A DNA stretch of 64,000 nucleotides from Leptospira harrisiae (GTDB lineage Bacteria; Spirochaetota; Leptospiria; Leptospirales; Leptospiraceae): positions 806,001 to 870,000 of the forward strand of contig NZ_NPDX01000001.1 in assembly GCF_002811945.1 (NCBI RefSeq). Direction: 5' to 3'. The translations under genes were made by a program, and so were the position numbers. Every line of letters begins with the position of its first letter. Within the stretch, counting starts at the first letter, position 1. A model generated the notes under the pieces. That model worked only from the letters and a program-made list of their open reading frames with translations. It was not told the DNA's origin and did not search any database. Shown piece after piece: positions 37,308 through 47,464 of the stretch.

Positions 37308-38111
37308 ATGTGCTTAGTTGTAATTGCATATAAGGTACATCCGGATTACCCGCTTGTCGTTGTTTCCAACAGGGATGAGTTTTTTGAAAGGCCAACGGAG
37401 ACTCTCCACTTATGGGATTCGAGTCCAAACATCATTGCTGGAAAAGATTTAAAAGCAGGGGGGACTTGGCTCGGGGCCAATTCTTCCGGAAAGGTTTCCT
37501 TTCTCACCAATGTAAGAAATTTACGAAAGTCGCCGCACCCCCATCCTAAATCAAGAGGCAAACTTGTATTAGATTTTTTACAATCAAACAAAGAACTCAC
37601 TTCTCGAAGTTATCGGGAAGAAGTTTTTTCCAATGCAAGTGAATATGAAGGATTCAATTTATTTGTATATGATGGCAAAGATGCAAATTATATCGGAGGA
37701 GATCCGTTACACGTTTTAGAATTGGAACCAGGATTTCATTCAGTGAGTAATGCAAGTTGGAATACCGTATGGCCAAAAACTGCAAAACTAAAAGCAAACG
37801 TGGAACAAGTGTTTGATTCTATTCCTATGGATGGAAATTGGCTTTCCCGTGTCACTTTAGAGTTTTTTCGATTACTCTCTGATGCGGATCTAGTGAAGGA
37901 AGATTCACTCCTTCCCGACACCGGAATTGGTCTCGAACGCGAAAGGTATTTATCATCCATACGGATTCGTGTTCCTGGATACGGAACCCGTGCTTCTACG
38001 ATTTTATTTTATGGTAAAAATGAAGTGGAAATTTTGGAAAGAACCTTCCCCGATCCGCTTTCCAATGAATATTCGGAACGGAGAGAGGTTTTATCATTTA
38101 GCGAGAGTTAG
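37308..38111 (+). CDS. NRDE family protein (TANGO2-like)
   Basis: About 267 residues starting MCLVVIAYK, then [14 protein letters not shown] (the NRDE motif), [19 protein letters not shown] and FLTNVRN. Cys2, exposed after Met removal, is the expected Ntn-hydrolase-type nucleophile of the family. Eukaryotic TANGO2 and bacterial homologues have been linked to heme or lipid handling; function is unresolved. ATG 37308 is preferred over upstream in-frame Met codons because it places Cys at position 2. Its stop overlaps the convergent glyA gene by 4 bp. Confidence 0.88.
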   Translation: MCLVVIAYKVHPDYPLVVVSNRDEFFERPTETLHLWDSSPNIIAGKDLKAGGTWLGANSSGKVSFLTNVRNLRKSPHPHPKSRGKLVLDFLQSNKELTSRSYREEVFSNASEYEGFNLFVYDGKDANYIGGDPLHVLELEPGFHSVSNASWNTVWPKTAKLKANVEQVFDSIPMDGNWLSRVTLEFFRLLSDADLVKEDSLLPDTGIGLERERYLSSIRIRVPGYGTRASTILFYGKNEVEILERTFPDPLSNEYSERREVLSFSES

Positions 38112-39358
38112 TTTTCTAATCGGAAGTTTGTCATAGGGAAAGCCGAAGTGATTTCTTTGACTCCTGCTTTTACTTTTGATTCCCAAGTAGAATCACCAAA
38201 ATGATCTAGATAATCACAGATTAGATTTCCAACAGCTTCGATTTCTTTTTCTTTTAGACCACGAGTGGTAAGCGCAGGTGTTCCGAGTCGAATTCCTGAT
38301 GCCACTGCTGGGGGATTTTTATCGAATGGAATGGCGTTTTTATTAACAGTCACTCCCACATGATCGAGTCCATTTGCCGCATCATTTCCTGTGAGTCCTT
38401 TGACGGATACATCCAGAAGAACGATATGGTTGTCCGTTCCACCAGAAACCACACGAAAACCCCGTTTTTGGAATGTATCTGCAAGGACTTTTGCGTTCTT
38501 TACTACTTGTTTGATATAAGTTTTGAAATCAGGTTGTAAAGCTTCTCCGAAGGCAACAGCTTTTGCAGCAATCACGTGCATGAGTGGTCCCCCTTGGATT
38601 CCAGGAAACACTCGTGAGTTTAAAATCTTTTCATGTTCTGCCGAGGAAAGGATGAGTCCGCCTCTTGGTCCACGTAATGTTTTGTGGGTGGTGGTTGTGA
38701 CGAAATCACAGACACCGATAGGACTTGGGTGTTCGCCGGCAACCACAAGGCCTGAGATATGTGCAATATCAGCCATGATTTTAGCACCAATTCCATCTGC
38801 AATTTCGCGGAACTTGTTAAAATCAATGGTTCTCGGGTAAGCTGATGCACCAACAACGATTAGTTTTGGTTTGTGTTCTTTGGCAAGTTTTGCTACTTCA
38901 TCGTAATTAATTGTTTCTGTTTTTTCATCTACACCATAAGGAATTGGCTTAAAATATTTTCCACTGATATTGACTGCACTACCATGTGTTAGGTGACCAC
39001 CATGGGCTAAATTCATTCCAAGGAAACTGTCACCAGGTTCTAGAGTTGCAAGAAATACTGCCATATTCGCCTGCGCACCGCTATGTGGTTGCACATTTGC
39101 ATATTCTGCACCAAACATTTTTTTTGCACGTTCAATCGCAAGTTGTTCTATTTTGTCCGCATTTTCGCAACCGTTGTAGTAACGTTTTCCAGGGTATCCT
39201 TCTGCATATTTGTTAGTGAGAGTAGAGTGGTAAGCTTCGAGCACAGGACGCGAAACAAAGTTTTCACTAGCAATCATCTCTAGGGAATGTTCTTGGCGTT
39301 CATCTTCTTTTTTTAATGCGGCGTAAACTTCTGGATCTTGTTTTTCTAAATAACTCAT
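38108..39358 (-). CDS. glyA: Serine hydroxymethyltransferase
   Basis: 416 residues, standard length. It transfers the serine hydroxymethyl group to tetrahydrofolate, giving glycine and 5,10-methylene-THF. Visible: MIASENFVS (29-36), [38 protein letters not shown] and the PLP lysine Lys226 in [14 protein letters not shown]. Cytosolic, PLP-dependent, at the folate/one-carbon hub. Overlaps the lipoate ligase gene by 4 bp (minus strand). Confidence 0.98.
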   Translation of the reverse strand: MSYLEKQDPEVYAALKKEDERQEHSLEMIASENFVSRPVLEAYHSTLTNKYAEGYPGKRYYNGCENADKIEQLAIERAKKMFGAEYANVQPHSGAQANMAVFLATLEPGDSFLGMNLAHGGHLTHGSAVNISGKYFKPIPYGVDEKTETINYDEVAKLAKEHKPKLIVVGASAYPRTIDFNKFREIADGIGAKIMADIAHISGLVVAGEHPSPIGVCDFVTTTTHKTLRGPRGGLILSSAEHEKILNSRVFPGIQGGPLMHVIAAKAVAFGEALQPDFKTYIKQVVKNAKVLADTFQKRGFRVVSGGTDNHIVLLDVSVKGLTGNDAANGLDHVGVTVNKNAIPFDKNPPAVASGIRLGTPALTTRGLKEKEIEAVGNLICDYLDHFGDSTWESKVKAGVKEITSAFPMTNFRLEN

Positions 39359-40233
39359 GTGGGAATTTCTCTGTGAAGTGTATATTCTGGATTTTGGTAT
39401 TTCTTCTTGCGAATAGATTCAGATTCTTGGAGCACGTGTTTCCGAAAAGTAGAAAAGTCGGGGCCAAAGAAGGAAATTTTTGAAAAATCTTCAGGTGTTT
39501 CCGGCCCTGGTTCTCCTAAATAAGAAAAAACTTCTCGAATGAGATCCTTCGCCCAAATATTTTCTGAAAAAAAATCAGGTAGAGATGTGAGAAAATCTTT
39601 GTGCCCTCTTTCTTTGCGATACTCGGGTTCTTCGGGAGGGTGGTGGAGGACTTCTGCCACACGTTCAATTAATTGGTCTTCTAAAATGAGTGTCCCATGT
39701 TGGACAATACAATTCCGTTTTCGAAATTGTGCGTTGCCTGAAATTTTTTTAAAAATTCCATTTTTTTCTAAAACCAAATCAGATTTTCCCTTTGGAAAAC
39801 ATTGAATGTTTTGTTTTCCCAAAGATTTTGCCACAATCCCAAGCAGGATATCATAGGAATCTTTAACAGGGAAAAGATCCTTTCTCATATCTAAATTGAA
39901 ATAAAGTGAATAATTGATATTTCCTGTAAGAGAATGGAAGACAGTTCCGCCACCAGAGGCCCTTCTTGCAATATAACAAAAATTAGGTTTAGGTTTTTTA
40001 TGAAAACCAATGCTCCGGGCAACGGTTTCATACCGAACCACGACTTCTTCCTTAATGTTACGAAATGGGTTTTCTGAGAGACCTAAAATGATGGAATCTG
40101 GATTTTTCCAAAGCCGAACTCCAGCCGTAATACCTTCGGAAACCAATTTTAAAGCTATAGCCTCTTCAATCGCCAAATTATAGTAAGGTGACCGGGGTGG
40201 AATTTCCGGGAAAAAGAAAACTTTAGAATTCAC
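39355..40233 (-). CDS. lplA: Lipoate-protein ligase A family protein
   Basis: 292 residues of the biotin/lipoate A/B ligase fold: [16 protein letters not shown], the lipoate-binding [20 protein letters not shown], the catalytic-lysine motif [13 protein letters not shown] and IVQHGTLIL. It activates lipoate or octanoate and attaches it to E2/GcvH domains. Next to glyA, which suits glycine cleavage needs. It could be an LplA or an octanoyltransferase (LipM-type); the Cys in NCIVQHG near the lysine motif does not settle this. Overlaps the rhomboid gene by 4 bp. Confidence 0.85.
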   Translation of the reverse strand: MNSKVFFFPEIPPRSPYYNLAIEEAIALKLVSEGITAGVRLWKNPDSIILGLSENPFRNIKEEVVVRYETVARSIGFHKKPKPNFCYIARRASGGGTVFHSLTGNINYSLYFNLDMRKDLFPVKDSYDILLGIVAKSLGKQNIQCFPKGKSDLVLEKNGIFKKISGNAQFRKRNCIVQHGTLILEDQLIERVAEVLHHPPEEPEYRKERGHKDFLTSLPDFFSENIWAKDLIREVFSYLGEPGPETPEDFSKISFFGPDFSTFRKHVLQESESIRKKKYQNPEYTLHREIPT

Positions 40234-41054
40234 TCGTTGAAGTATTTCTGTGAAGCTTCGTTTAAAAATTTTCTTTCACTACGGGAGAGGGAATCCATCC
40301 CATTTTTGGAAATTTTTTCTAAAAGTTCGTCCACCTTTGTTTTTGCATTTTCCCTTTTTGCCATTTCCTCTTGGTATCGCATAAATCTACGTTTTTGTAA
40401 GTAACGAGAAAGAGACCAAGTCGGAAGGGAACTCACTTTCTTTTTCCAGCCAGTGTAAACTTTCATTAAGAAAAATCCTCCAATGGCTCCGCCTAAATGC
40501 GCAAAATGCGCCACCCTTTCCCCTTGGGCAAAAAGTACCATGAGCATCACTATCATCACAAAGTATTTGGCTCTCATGGGAAAAATCAGAAAAACTAGAA
40601 GTTCGCGGTTCGGCCAAGTCATTGCATAGGCAACGAGTAAACCATAGATACTCGCACTTGCCCCTACCACAAGACCCTGGGGGATGCCAAAAAAATGGGC
40701 AACCACTGTGCCAACCCCTCCCAGGAATGCTGTGAAAAGATAAAATTTTAAAAAAGCACGTTCACCCCAGATTTCCGCAAGTTCTGAACCAAACATCCAA
40801 AGGCTCAGCATATTAAAAAGAATGTGTAGAAAACTCCCGTGGAGGAAGGCATAACTTAGGAGCTGCCAAATCCAACCGGAGAAAACCAGTTCCGGGGTGA
40901 GGCCGAAGTAAAGTTCCAAAATGGGAGAATGGAAAGCCAGTTTCGTTATCATCTGCAGAAGGAATAATACTGCGTTGATGATGATGAGAGTGCGTACAAC
41001 GGGAACCATTGAGGGTCCAAATCGGAGTTCATATCCTGGGTAACGAGAGGCCAT
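40230..41054 (-). CDS. Rhomboid family intramembrane serine protease
   Basis: About 274 residues with six hydrophobic helices. Landmarks: SYAFLHGSFLHILFNMLSLWMFG (His/Asn of the rhomboid core), catalytic Ser133 in GASASIYG and catalytic His186 in HFAHLGGAIGG. A charged C-terminal cytosolic tail (about 205-274) is extra. It would cleave single-pass membrane proteins within the membrane. ATG 41054 gives a normal N-terminus; upstream Met 41105 would overlap the divergent MBL gene. Confidence 0.9.
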   Translation of the reverse strand: MASRYPGYELRFGPSMVPVVRTLIIINAVLFLLQMITKLAFHSPILELYFGLTPELVFSGWIWQLLSYAFLHGSFLHILFNMLSLWMFGSELAEIWGERAFLKFYLFTAFLGGVGTVVAHFFGIPQGLVVGASASIYGLLVAYAMTWPNRELLVFLIFPMRAKYFVMIVMLMVLFAQGERVAHFAHLGGAIGGFFLMKVYTGWKKKVSSLPTWSLSRYLQKRRFMRYQEEMAKRENAKTKVDELLEKISKNGMDSLSRSERKFLNEASQKYFNE

Positions 41055-41073
41055 AAATTCAAGGTCGCAAATC

Positions 41074-42066
41074 TTGAGTGACAAGGAAAGTCGATTTCCT
41101 AGCATCGAGGAAGTGATTGTGCAACTCTACGGAGTCCGCGGCTCCATAGCGAGTCCCCTCCGAAACCAAGACTACCGCAAAAAAATTATCGATATTCTAG
41201 ACCTCTATCGGCAATCGGGGGCTGGCGTTTCGGCAGATGAATTTTGGCAAGACCTTCCCTACCATCTCAAATTTGTCACGGGATCGGACACAACCTGCGT
41301 TTCTGTCACAGACGATGATGGAGAAATTTTTGTTTTGGATATGGGGACTGGACTTAGGAATTTGGGGGACGAACTTGTTTCTGAATACTTTTCCAATAAG
41401 TTAAAAAGGACAGTCTCTTTCTTTATCACACATACGCACTGGGACCATATCCAGGGACTTCCTTTTTTTAAACCCATTTATTTCCCTGATTTTCTTTTGA
41501 ATTTTTATTCTCCTTATTCCGATTTGGAATCGCGTTTGCAAAAACAACAAGAGCCAGAGTTCTTTCCAGTTCCCTTGGATGGAACAGGCTCTGCAAAAGA
41601 TTTCAAATTATTCTTTCCGGGAGATGTTTTGGAGTTTGGTTCTGGGATGAAGGTAGAATGTTATCCTTTAAAACATCCAGGAGGTTCGTTTGCTTATAAG
41701 TTTACGAATAGAGCCGGTAAAATATTTATATTTGCTACGGATGCTGAGTTTACTGGAGCAGACATGGATTTAATCCATGAGAGTTATCCTTTTTTTGCTG
41801 ATGCCGATCTACTCATACTCGATACTCAATACACATTAGATGAATCTTTTTCTAAGTTTGATTGGGGACATACTGCATATACAATGTCTGTGAACTGTGC
41901 AACATCTTGGAGAGTTAAAAACTTAGTGCTCACCCACCATGAGCCAAGTTACTCAGATGAAAAAATTTACGAAATTTATAATGATGCCAAACTCCATAAA
42001 GAGCAATTAGGCGAAAAAAAATTAAAAATTCATTTAGCAAGGGAAGGATTACGCTTCCACCTATAA
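41074..42066 (+). CDS. MBL-fold metallohydrolase
   Basis: 330 residues of the metallo-beta-lactamase fold with the zinc motif HTHWDHIQG (His120, His122, Asp124, His125), [12 protein letters not shown] at the start, and later [18 protein letters not shown] and LTHHEPSY. The strand order and GVRGS start are like cAMP/cGMP phosphodiesterase-type and PhnP-like subgroups. No signal peptide. TTG 41074 has AAGG about 8 bp upstream. It ends 4 bp before the PBP1A gene. Substrate unknown; a cyclic nucleotide is possible. Confidence 0.85.
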   Translation: MSDKESRFPSIEEVIVQLYGVRGSIASPLRNQDYRKKIIDILDLYRQSGAGVSADEFWQDLPYHLKFVTGSDTTCVSVTDDDGEIFVLDMGTGLRNLGDELVSEYFSNKLKRTVSFFITHTHWDHIQGLPFFKPIYFPDFLLNFYSPYSDLESRLQKQQEPEFFPVPLDGTGSAKDFKLFFPGDVLEFGSGMKVECYPLKHPGGSFAYKFTNRAGKIFIFATDAEFTGADMDLIHESYPFFADADLLILDTQYTLDESFSKFDWGHTAYTMSVNCATSWRVKNLVLTHHEPSYSDEKIYEIYNDAKLHKEQLGEKKLKIHLAREGLRFHL

Positions 42067-42070
42067 TACC

Positions 42071-44488
42071 ATGAACAAAGAAAAAACACTTCGAATCACT
42101 ATCACAACTTTCTTTAGTATTGCACTACTCGGCGGATTCTTTTTTGGATACATTCTTTCTGAGGTAAATAAAGGAAAGGAGTTACAAAAGTTGGCATCAT
42201 ACCAGCCAACAACTCCTACGAAACTTTATGATTCGAATGGTGTTTTGTTCGCTGAACTTTATCGCCACAAACAAGAATTATTAAAATACAGCGATATACC
42301 TCCTCATGTCATTCATGCATTTTTGTCAGTGGAAGATGATAACTTTTTCAATCACTTTGGAATCGATTTTTTAGCCATTGTTCGTGCAGCAATTAAAAAC
42401 GTATTTGCTGGAAGGATTGTGCAAGGTGGGTCCACTCTTACCCAACAGTTAGCAAAGACGATTTTACAACAAAGGAAAAAGACATTTGGTCGAAAGTTTT
42501 TAGAAGCACTTCTCACTTTACAAATTGAACAAGAGTATACCAAAGAAGAAATCTTAGAAATTTATTTTAATTTAATTTATTTAGGCCATGGAACGACAGG
42601 TCTTTCCTCCGCAGCCAATGTGTATTTCCAGAAAGATGTAAGAGATTTAAGCATTGCAGAAGCGGCAATGTTAGCGAGACTTCCGAAAGCACCCGTAACC
42701 TATTCTCCGTTCAAGAATCCGAAAGAAGCAAAACAAGCCCATATGGTGGTTTTGGGACTTATGGCTAAAAATGGTTTTATTCCAAAAGACCAAGTTCAAA
42801 AAATCCACGATGAATTTTGGGAAAGATATTGGCCTGTTGTCATCACTCAATCACCATCTCGCTCTACATGGGGGGCAAAACTCAATAGAGCTCCTTACTT
42901 TACTGAGTGGGTACGTCAAATTTTGGAGAAGGAATTAGGGGAAGAGGCATTGTATACTGGTGGTCTCCGAGTATACACAACTCTTGATGTTAGAAAACAA
43001 GAGATTGCTGAAGAAGAACTTAGAAAGGGACTCATCGAACAAGATAAATATGCTTTTGGTGCAAACTTTCGTTATGTAGGTAGGGCTGACAGAGGCTTAG
43101 TTTCTTTGTATAATTTATTCGGTTCTATTTTCCCAGTGGGAGTTCCTTACGTAACTAGTTTGGATGATAGACAAGTATTTCGACTTCACTTAGAAAAAGA
43201 AATGGCCCCTGCATTAGAACTTTTGACCGATTTCATTCCTTCTGAAAACGAAAGTTCTGCAGTAAAAGAATTTCAAAGATCATCTCTTGTGTTTTCTTCC
43301 AACTTACACGTAGAAGGTGCAATAATCACAATCGACCACCAAACAGGTTATATCCAAACTATGGTGGGTGGATCCAGGTTTTCACCGAAGAATCAATTTA
43401 ACCGAGCCATGCAAGCGCGACGCCAAACAGGTTCCGCATTCAAACCATTTGTTTATGCAGCAGCAATACAAAACAGAGCAGTTGGTTCTGGCACTGGAAT
43501 TATGGATGCACCTCTCACTACAATCACCGAAGAAGGAGAAGGTTATTCACCTCAAGATATTTCAGGTGATTTCAGAGGAATGGTTCCACTTTCTCGTGCA
43601 TTATCTCTATCATTAAATATTGTTTCTGTTCAGGTACTTATGAGAACAGGAACCGATGCAGTCATTGATTTTGCATCCAAAGTCACTAAAGCAAATAAAT
43701 CGAGATTTCCGACTGGTCCTGCCCTTGCACTTGGTGTGGCCGAGCTCACTCCTTACGAAATGGCGTTGGGGTATTCCATTTTAGCAAACAAAGGAAAAGA
43801 TGTAATCCCGTTTAGTGTTCGCTATGTGCTAAATCAAAGTGGTTCTGTTGTTTATAATAAAGAAAAAGAAGTTCAGGAAACACTGGCTGAAGAAGCAAAA
43901 AATGGATCCATTCAAATCATCCCTGAATCCACAGCTTATATCATTAAGCAGATGTTAATTGGGGTTGCGATGGGTGGAACACCAACACAAGCACTTCGAG
44001 CAGCAGACAAAGGAAATTATAAGGGTGAGTCCGGTGGAAAAACAGGATCCACTTCTTCTTATACGAATGTTTGGTATGCAGGTTTTGACCCAAAATACAC
44101 ATCCATTGTTTGGATGGGGTTTGATAAATCTTCTCTCTCTCTTGGAAAAGGTGTCACTGCCGCAGGAGTTGCCGCTCCAATTTGGGGAAAAATGTATTCT
44201 CGTTGGTACAATGAAGGCCCTTATCCTGCGTTTTATCCAAATGGAAAAGCAGAAGAAATACCTGCCGATGTTGTAAAGGGGGCCACTTGCGCTTTTAATG
44301 GACTTTCTCCAGGGCCTAACTGTCCTTTAACAGGGAATTTATTTCTAAAGCCGATTACTATTGCTGGCCGTACACTTGCAGTTCCTGGCGGACGGCAGTG
44401 TGATGGAGATCGCGATCACTACCGTTCCATGGATCTTACCGATTTTCTCCAAAGGGAGTTAGAAATTTCGGACGAGGAATTGAAATAA
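42071..44488 (+). CDS. mrcA: Penicillin-binding protein 1A (transglycosylase/transpeptidase)
   Basis: 805 residues. TM anchor (about 10-27), then a GT51 transglycosylase domain with Glu88 in [14 protein letters not shown] and [13 protein letters not shown]. The transpeptidase domain has Ser455 in [16 protein letters not shown] and GKTGST. It polymerises and cross-links peptidoglycan at the inner-membrane outer face. A C-terminal tail after the KTG motif carries three cysteines ([22 protein letters not shown]). A terminator-like hairpin lies 34 bp after the stop. Confidence 0.96.
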   Translation: MNKEKTLRITITTFFSIALLGGFFFGYILSEVNKGKELQKLASYQPTTPTKLYDSNGVLFAELYRHKQELLKYSDIPPHVIHAFLSVEDDNFFNHFGIDFLAIVRAAIKNVFAGRIVQGGSTLTQQLAKTILQQRKKTFGRKFLEALLTLQIEQEYTKEEILEIYFNLIYLGHGTTGLSSAANVYFQKDVRDLSIAEAAMLARLPKAPVTYSPFKNPKEAKQAHMVVLGLMAKNGFIPKDQVQKIHDEFWERYWPVVITQSPSRSTWGAKLNRAPYFTEWVRQILEKELGEEALYTGGLRVYTTLDVRKQEIAEEELRKGLIEQDKYAFGANFRYVGRADRGLVSLYNLFGSIFPVGVPYVTSLDDRQVFRLHLEKEMAPALELLTDFIPSENESSAVKEFQRSSLVFSSNLHVEGAIITIDHQTGYIQTMVGGSRFSPKNQFNRAMQARRQTGSAFKPFVYAAAIQNRAVGSGTGIMDAPLTTITEEGEGYSPQDISGDFRGMVPLSRALSLSLNIVSVQVLMRTGTDAVIDFASKVTKANKSRFPTGPALALGVAELTPYEMALGYSILANKGKDVIPFSVRYVLNQSGSVVYNKEKEVQETLAEEAKNGSIQIIPESTAYIIKQMLIGVAMGGTPTQALRAADKGNYKGESGGKTGSTSSYTNVWYAGFDPKYTSIVWMGFDKSSLSLGKGVTAAGVAAPIWGKMYSRWYNEGPYPAFYPNGKAEEIPADVVKGATCAFNGLSPGPNCPLTGNLFLKPITIAGRTLAVPGGRQCDGDRDHYRSMDLTDFLQRELEISDEELK

Positions 44489-44498
44489 TTTAAACCCG

Positions 44499-44630
44499 CT
44501 TTCCAAGGTAACTGAGGCGCTAAAGTAAGTGCCTTACTTTTTTCACGCACAAGGCTTAGAAACTTGCTTTCTAGAGAAACTGACGCACTAAAGTAAGCCA
44601 CTTTCCTTTTTCACAGGCAAGACTTACTTG
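44499..44630. repeat. Imperfect tandem repeat (two copies of about 66 bp)
   Basis: Unit A 44499-44566 and unit B 44567-44630 both run CTTTC, AACTGA.GC.CTAAAGTAAG, a T-rich stretch, TTTCAC, ..GGCAAGACTTA-like and CTTG. Copies differ by substitutions and a few indels. They fill the region after the PBP1A gene, the only gene-free stretch over 300 bp (44489-44825). Confidence 0.65.
44522..44543 (+). terminator. Terminator-like hairpin after the PBP1A gene
   Basis: AAAGTAAG (44522-44529), loop TGC, CTTACTTT (44533-44540), then TTT. The stem is perfect but AT-rich. The matching place in repeat unit B (AAAGTAAG then CCACTTTCC) has lost the pairing. Confidence 0.5.
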
Positions 44631-44775
44631 CTAACTAGTTTCAAATCCTTCCCCTTTCTTTAGGCAATTAATTTCCAATTCAACATTCTGCGTACATTTT
44701 AAGCAAATTGAGGCCGCATTTCCCAGTCGCATGGCCTTCTTTTGCCAATCCCTCTTAGTTTAGGCCATTTTCAGG

Positions 44776-44792
44776 CTGGCACGATAGTTGCA
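44776..44792 (+). promoter_or_regulatory. Sigma-54 (-24/-12) promoter
   Basis: CTGGCACGATAGTTGCA is a perfect match to the sigma-54 consensus YTGGCACGRNNNTTGCW, with GG at 44778-44779 and GC at 44790-44791. Transcription should start near 44803, leaving a leader of about 23 bp with a GGAGGG ribosome binding site before ATG 44826. Control by RpoN and an AAA+ enhancer-binding protein is inferred. Confidence 0.88.
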
Positions 44793-44825
44793 TTAAATTA
44801 AGGGAACCATCGGTTCGGAGGGAAT

Positions 44826-45266
44826 ATGAAAAAGGCAATTCTAACCATTCTAGTTTTGACACTTACTGCTTCTATTTCAGCTGGAGAGTCTTCTTTTATG
44901 AATGAAGACCTCGATTCCCTCATCAGCCAATATGACAAAGAAACGCTCACTGCCATCTCAAATGAACTTGTGAAACTTGCGAGTGAAGAAGAGGGGATGG
45001 GAGAGTTTGATTTGGCTTCCGGACATTATTCCAGAGCAATTAAAATTAGAGAAGCCATTGGGATGAGCGAACACAAAAGTTTTGCTTCTATCCAATATCT
45101 TGCAAGCCAAGCACATTCAAAAGCTGGAAACTTTTGCGAAGCTTCAACACATGCCAAAAAAGCAAGTGAAGCCTTTCGCCACCACGGAATTACAAAATTT
45201 GAACATAAAGCAAACGTAGAATACAAAGAGTATGCACGTGCTTGTGCGGTTGTGGCATTCCGATAA
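44826..45266 (+). CDS. Small secreted TPR-like protein under sigma-54 control
   Basis: 146 residues. Signal peptide (KKAILTILVLTLTASISAGE), then helical repeats: FDLASGHYSRAIKIREAIG, FASIQYLASQAHSKAGNFCEASTHAKKASEAFRHHG, with the spacing of two or three TPR-like hairpins. It should be periplasmic or secreted. Preceded by a consensus sigma-54 promoter and a strong GGAGGG ribosome binding site, and it stands alone: the next gene is convergent. It is probably induced by a nutrient or stress signal. Function unknown. Confidence 0.8.
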   Translation: MKKAILTILVLTLTASISAGESSFMNEDLDSLISQYDKETLTAISNELVKLASEEEGMGEFDLASGHYSRAIKIREAIGMSEHKSFASIQYLASQAHSKAGNFCEASTHAKKASEAFRHHGITKFEHKANVEYKEYARACAVVAFR

Positions 45267-45323
45267 ACCAATATGAAATGATTCTTTCTAGAGATGGTTA
45301 CCCTTTTTTGATTCTTCTTCGAA

Positions 45324-46058
45324 TCAATCCAACTTCACGTGGTTGTACACGTGGGGTTGGAATTCTTTTTTCCCATATTTTAACTTAGCCTTTTCGAACA
45401 AACTAGACTTTGTGTAGGGAAGGTCTGATTCCCAAGCAATGCCAAAATCTGCTTCGTTGTATCCCGATTCATATTGTAAGGGGTAAAGAGATTTCCCATC
45501 AAAATAATACAACAACCGATGTTCCGATTTCCGAATGGATTTAGTCGGTTGAGGCTTACACGGAAACAAAGAGAGCCAATCTTTTCCCTGTGGAATGGAT
45601 TTGGTGTTTTGCTTCGAATTACATTCTATTTCGGAGATTGAAGTTGTTGTTAATAAAACCCATTCTCCTGATTTTTCAAAAGTTCCCATCCCTTCTTTCT
45701 GGTGAAATTCTGAATGATCTTCGTAAACCTTCCACTCGCTCCATGTTTTCAAAAACTGAGAGTTTGGTTTGAGTTGGATTTCCTCCTTCCAGTGTAAATG
45801 GAACTGTTTTGAGTTATACGGTGATTTTTTTTCCGTTGGTCGGAGGTATATACCAAGAGGAATATTTTTGTCTTTGGGAAAATCGGGAGGTAGTTTTCTG
45901 ATCCAATCTATCTTCGGAGCACATTGGAGAGGAAAGAACAAAAAACAAACGAAAAGAAATAAGGAAAACCTTCCTTCCGTTCGTTTGTTCCCTTCTCTAC
46001 TTTTTTGAAGTAAGGATTTAAAACTGGAAATAAATAAAATCTTGTCCACCGTCTCCAA
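45324..46058 (-). CDS. Putative lipoprotein of unknown function
   Basis: About 244 residues. A hydrophobic segment SLFLFVCFLFFPLQC ends in a lipobox-like cysteine followed by APKIDWIRK, but it is preceded by about 31 polar residues, unusual for a leader. The start is uncertain: TTG 46058 or GTG 46049, both inside the upstream MBOAT gene (stop 46018), with no clear ribosome binding site. The mature part is Trp/Lys-rich with no recognised family. A link to MBOAT-driven acylation is possible from position only. Confidence 0.6.
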   Translation of the reverse strand: METVDKILFISSFKSLLQKSREGNKRTEGRFSLFLFVCFLFFPLQCAPKIDWIRKLPPDFPKDKNIPLGIYLRPTEKKSPYNSKQFHLHWKEEIQLKPNSQFLKTWSEWKVYEDHSEFHQKEGMGTFEKSGEWVLLTTTSISEIECNSKQNTKSIPQGKDWLSLFPCKPQPTKSIRKSEHRLLYYFDGKSLYPLQYESGYNEADFGIAWESDLPYTKSSLFEKAKLKYGKKEFQPHVYNHVKLD

Positions 46059-47445
46059 AGATTCCGAGTAAAAGCAGAATGACTACTGATAGAATGGGAA
46101 GGAGGATATTTTGGTAAGGTTTTAATTTTTCATAAACAAAGTTTGAATATTGGAACCAATTAAACATCAGTCCCAAAGCAATGAAAGTGGGAAGTTCATC
46201 CACACGACTTAAAGTTTCGCCAGTATTGCGGAATGTCAAAACACCTTTAAAGATCTCGTAAGCCACATTCATCGATTCTTCACCACGCGCGGCAGCTCGA
46301 AAGAAAACTCCTGAAAAGGTAAAGATGATAAAGATCACGATAGTTCGGATCACTCCCACAAAAGGGATTGTATCGGGAAGGAATTTCTTTTTCCCACGAC
46401 CTAAATACAATGATCTTTCAATCCATATGAGAGCTCCCAAATAGGCACCCCAAAACACAAAGGCCCAATTGGCCCCATGCCATAACCCTCCGAGACACAT
46501 CGTGATGAATGAGTTTACGTTGGAACGAAAGATAGAACCTTTACTGCCACCCAGTGGAATGTAAATATAATCACGCAACCAGGAAGAAAGTGTGATATGC
46601 CATCTCGACCAGAGTTCTCGAAATGATTGAGAAAAAAATGGTCCTTGGAAGTTTTCGGGAATTTCATACCCAAGCAAATTTGCGGAACCACGTGCCATAT
46701 CAGTGTATCCAGAAAAGTCACAATACACTTGTATTGCGAAGGCAAGGACACTGAAAAAAATCGAAAAACTATCGAATTTTGAAGGATCCATGTAAATTGG
46801 TGAGATGATAGGAGCTATGTTCTCTGCAATGATCACTTTTTTGAAAAGTCCGCCAATGATCAGAAACAAACCTTTTTTCATTCTATCAGAATCAATGGTC
46901 GGATGATCAAGTTGCGGAAGAAAATCTTGAGACCTCATGATTGGTCCTGCAATCAGTTGGGGGAAAAATAAAATGAATAAAAAATAGTCCACTGCGGACA
47001 TTCTTTTTTCAATGATTCCTCGGTGGATGTCCACTTGCACTGCAATGATTTGAAATGTGTAAAAACTAATCGCTAGAGGTAAAAAAATACTCCAAGATCC
47101 TGAAATTTCTTTGAATGCGGGATAACCAGTCAAAGAAAATAAAGAACCTGTAATGAAATAGAAATACTTAAAAAAACCTAAATTGATTAGGTTTATTGTT
47201 ACAATGGCAAAGAGTAAATGGTTATGTTTTTCCCCTTTGTCTTTTTTACGAAAAATCCATTCGCTAAATCCATAGTTGACTAAAATCACCAAGAGGAAAT
47301 GAAACAGAAAAGGAAAACTGAAATACGCATAAAAAATAAGGGAAGAAATTACAAGTAATGGTTTTCTTCCTTTTTGTGGGATATTCCAGTAAATTAAATA
47401 AGTGAAAGCAAAAAGAATTAAATAGGGAATAGAATTAAATAACAT
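46018..47445 (-). CDS. MBOAT family O-acyltransferase (AlgI-like)
   Basis: 475 residues with about ten membrane helices. The MBOAT core is clear: QVYCDFSGYTDMARGSANLLGYEIPENF, FWSRWHITLSSWLRDYIYIP-type (here FRELWSRWHITLSSWL) and CLGGLWHGANWAFVFWG, where the invariant His sits in GLWHGA. AlgI-type MBOATs transfer acetyl groups onto extracellular polysaccharides at the membrane. No partner transferase such as AlgX/AlgJ is adjacent; a lipoprotein of unknown function follows. Confidence 0.92.
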   Translation of the reverse strand: MLFNSIPYLILFAFTYLIYWNIPQKGRKPLLVISSLIFYAYFSFPFLFHFLLVILVNYGFSEWIFRKKDKGEKHNHLLFAIVTINLINLGFFKYFYFITGSLFSLTGYPAFKEISGSWSIFLPLAISFYTFQIIAVQVDIHRGIIEKRMSAVDYFLFILFFPQLIAGPIMRSQDFLPQLDHPTIDSDRMKKGLFLIIGGLFKKVIIAENIAPIISPIYMDPSKFDSFSIFFSVLAFAIQVYCDFSGYTDMARGSANLLGYEIPENFQGPFFSQSFRELWSRWHITLSSWLRDYIYIPLGGSKGSIFRSNVNSFITMCLGGLWHGANWAFVFWGAYLGALIWIERSLYLGRGKKKFLPDTIPFVGVIRTIVIFIIFTFSGVFFRAAARGEESMNVAYEIFKGVLTFRNTGETLSRVDELPTFIALGLMFNWFQYSNFVYEKLKPYQNILLPILSVVILLLLGIFGDGGQDFIYFQF

Positions 47446-47464
47446 TGATTAGTTTGCCTTGAAA

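Larger units (their letters stand above)
44489..44825. other. Gene-free intergenic region (337 bp)
   Basis: The only gap over 300 bp in the window. It contains the tandem repeat (44499-44630), a terminator-like hairpin (44522-44543) and the sigma-54 promoter (44776-44792). Between 44631 and 44775 nothing recognisable is seen; this would be where an enhancer-binding protein site should lie. Confidence 0.7.

Noticed and set aside
40697..40715. Minus-strand sequence resembling a sigma-54 site (TGGCAC, five bases, TTGCC)
   Set aside because: It lies inside the rhomboid coding sequence, lacks the final A/T, and has no gene start at a suitable distance.
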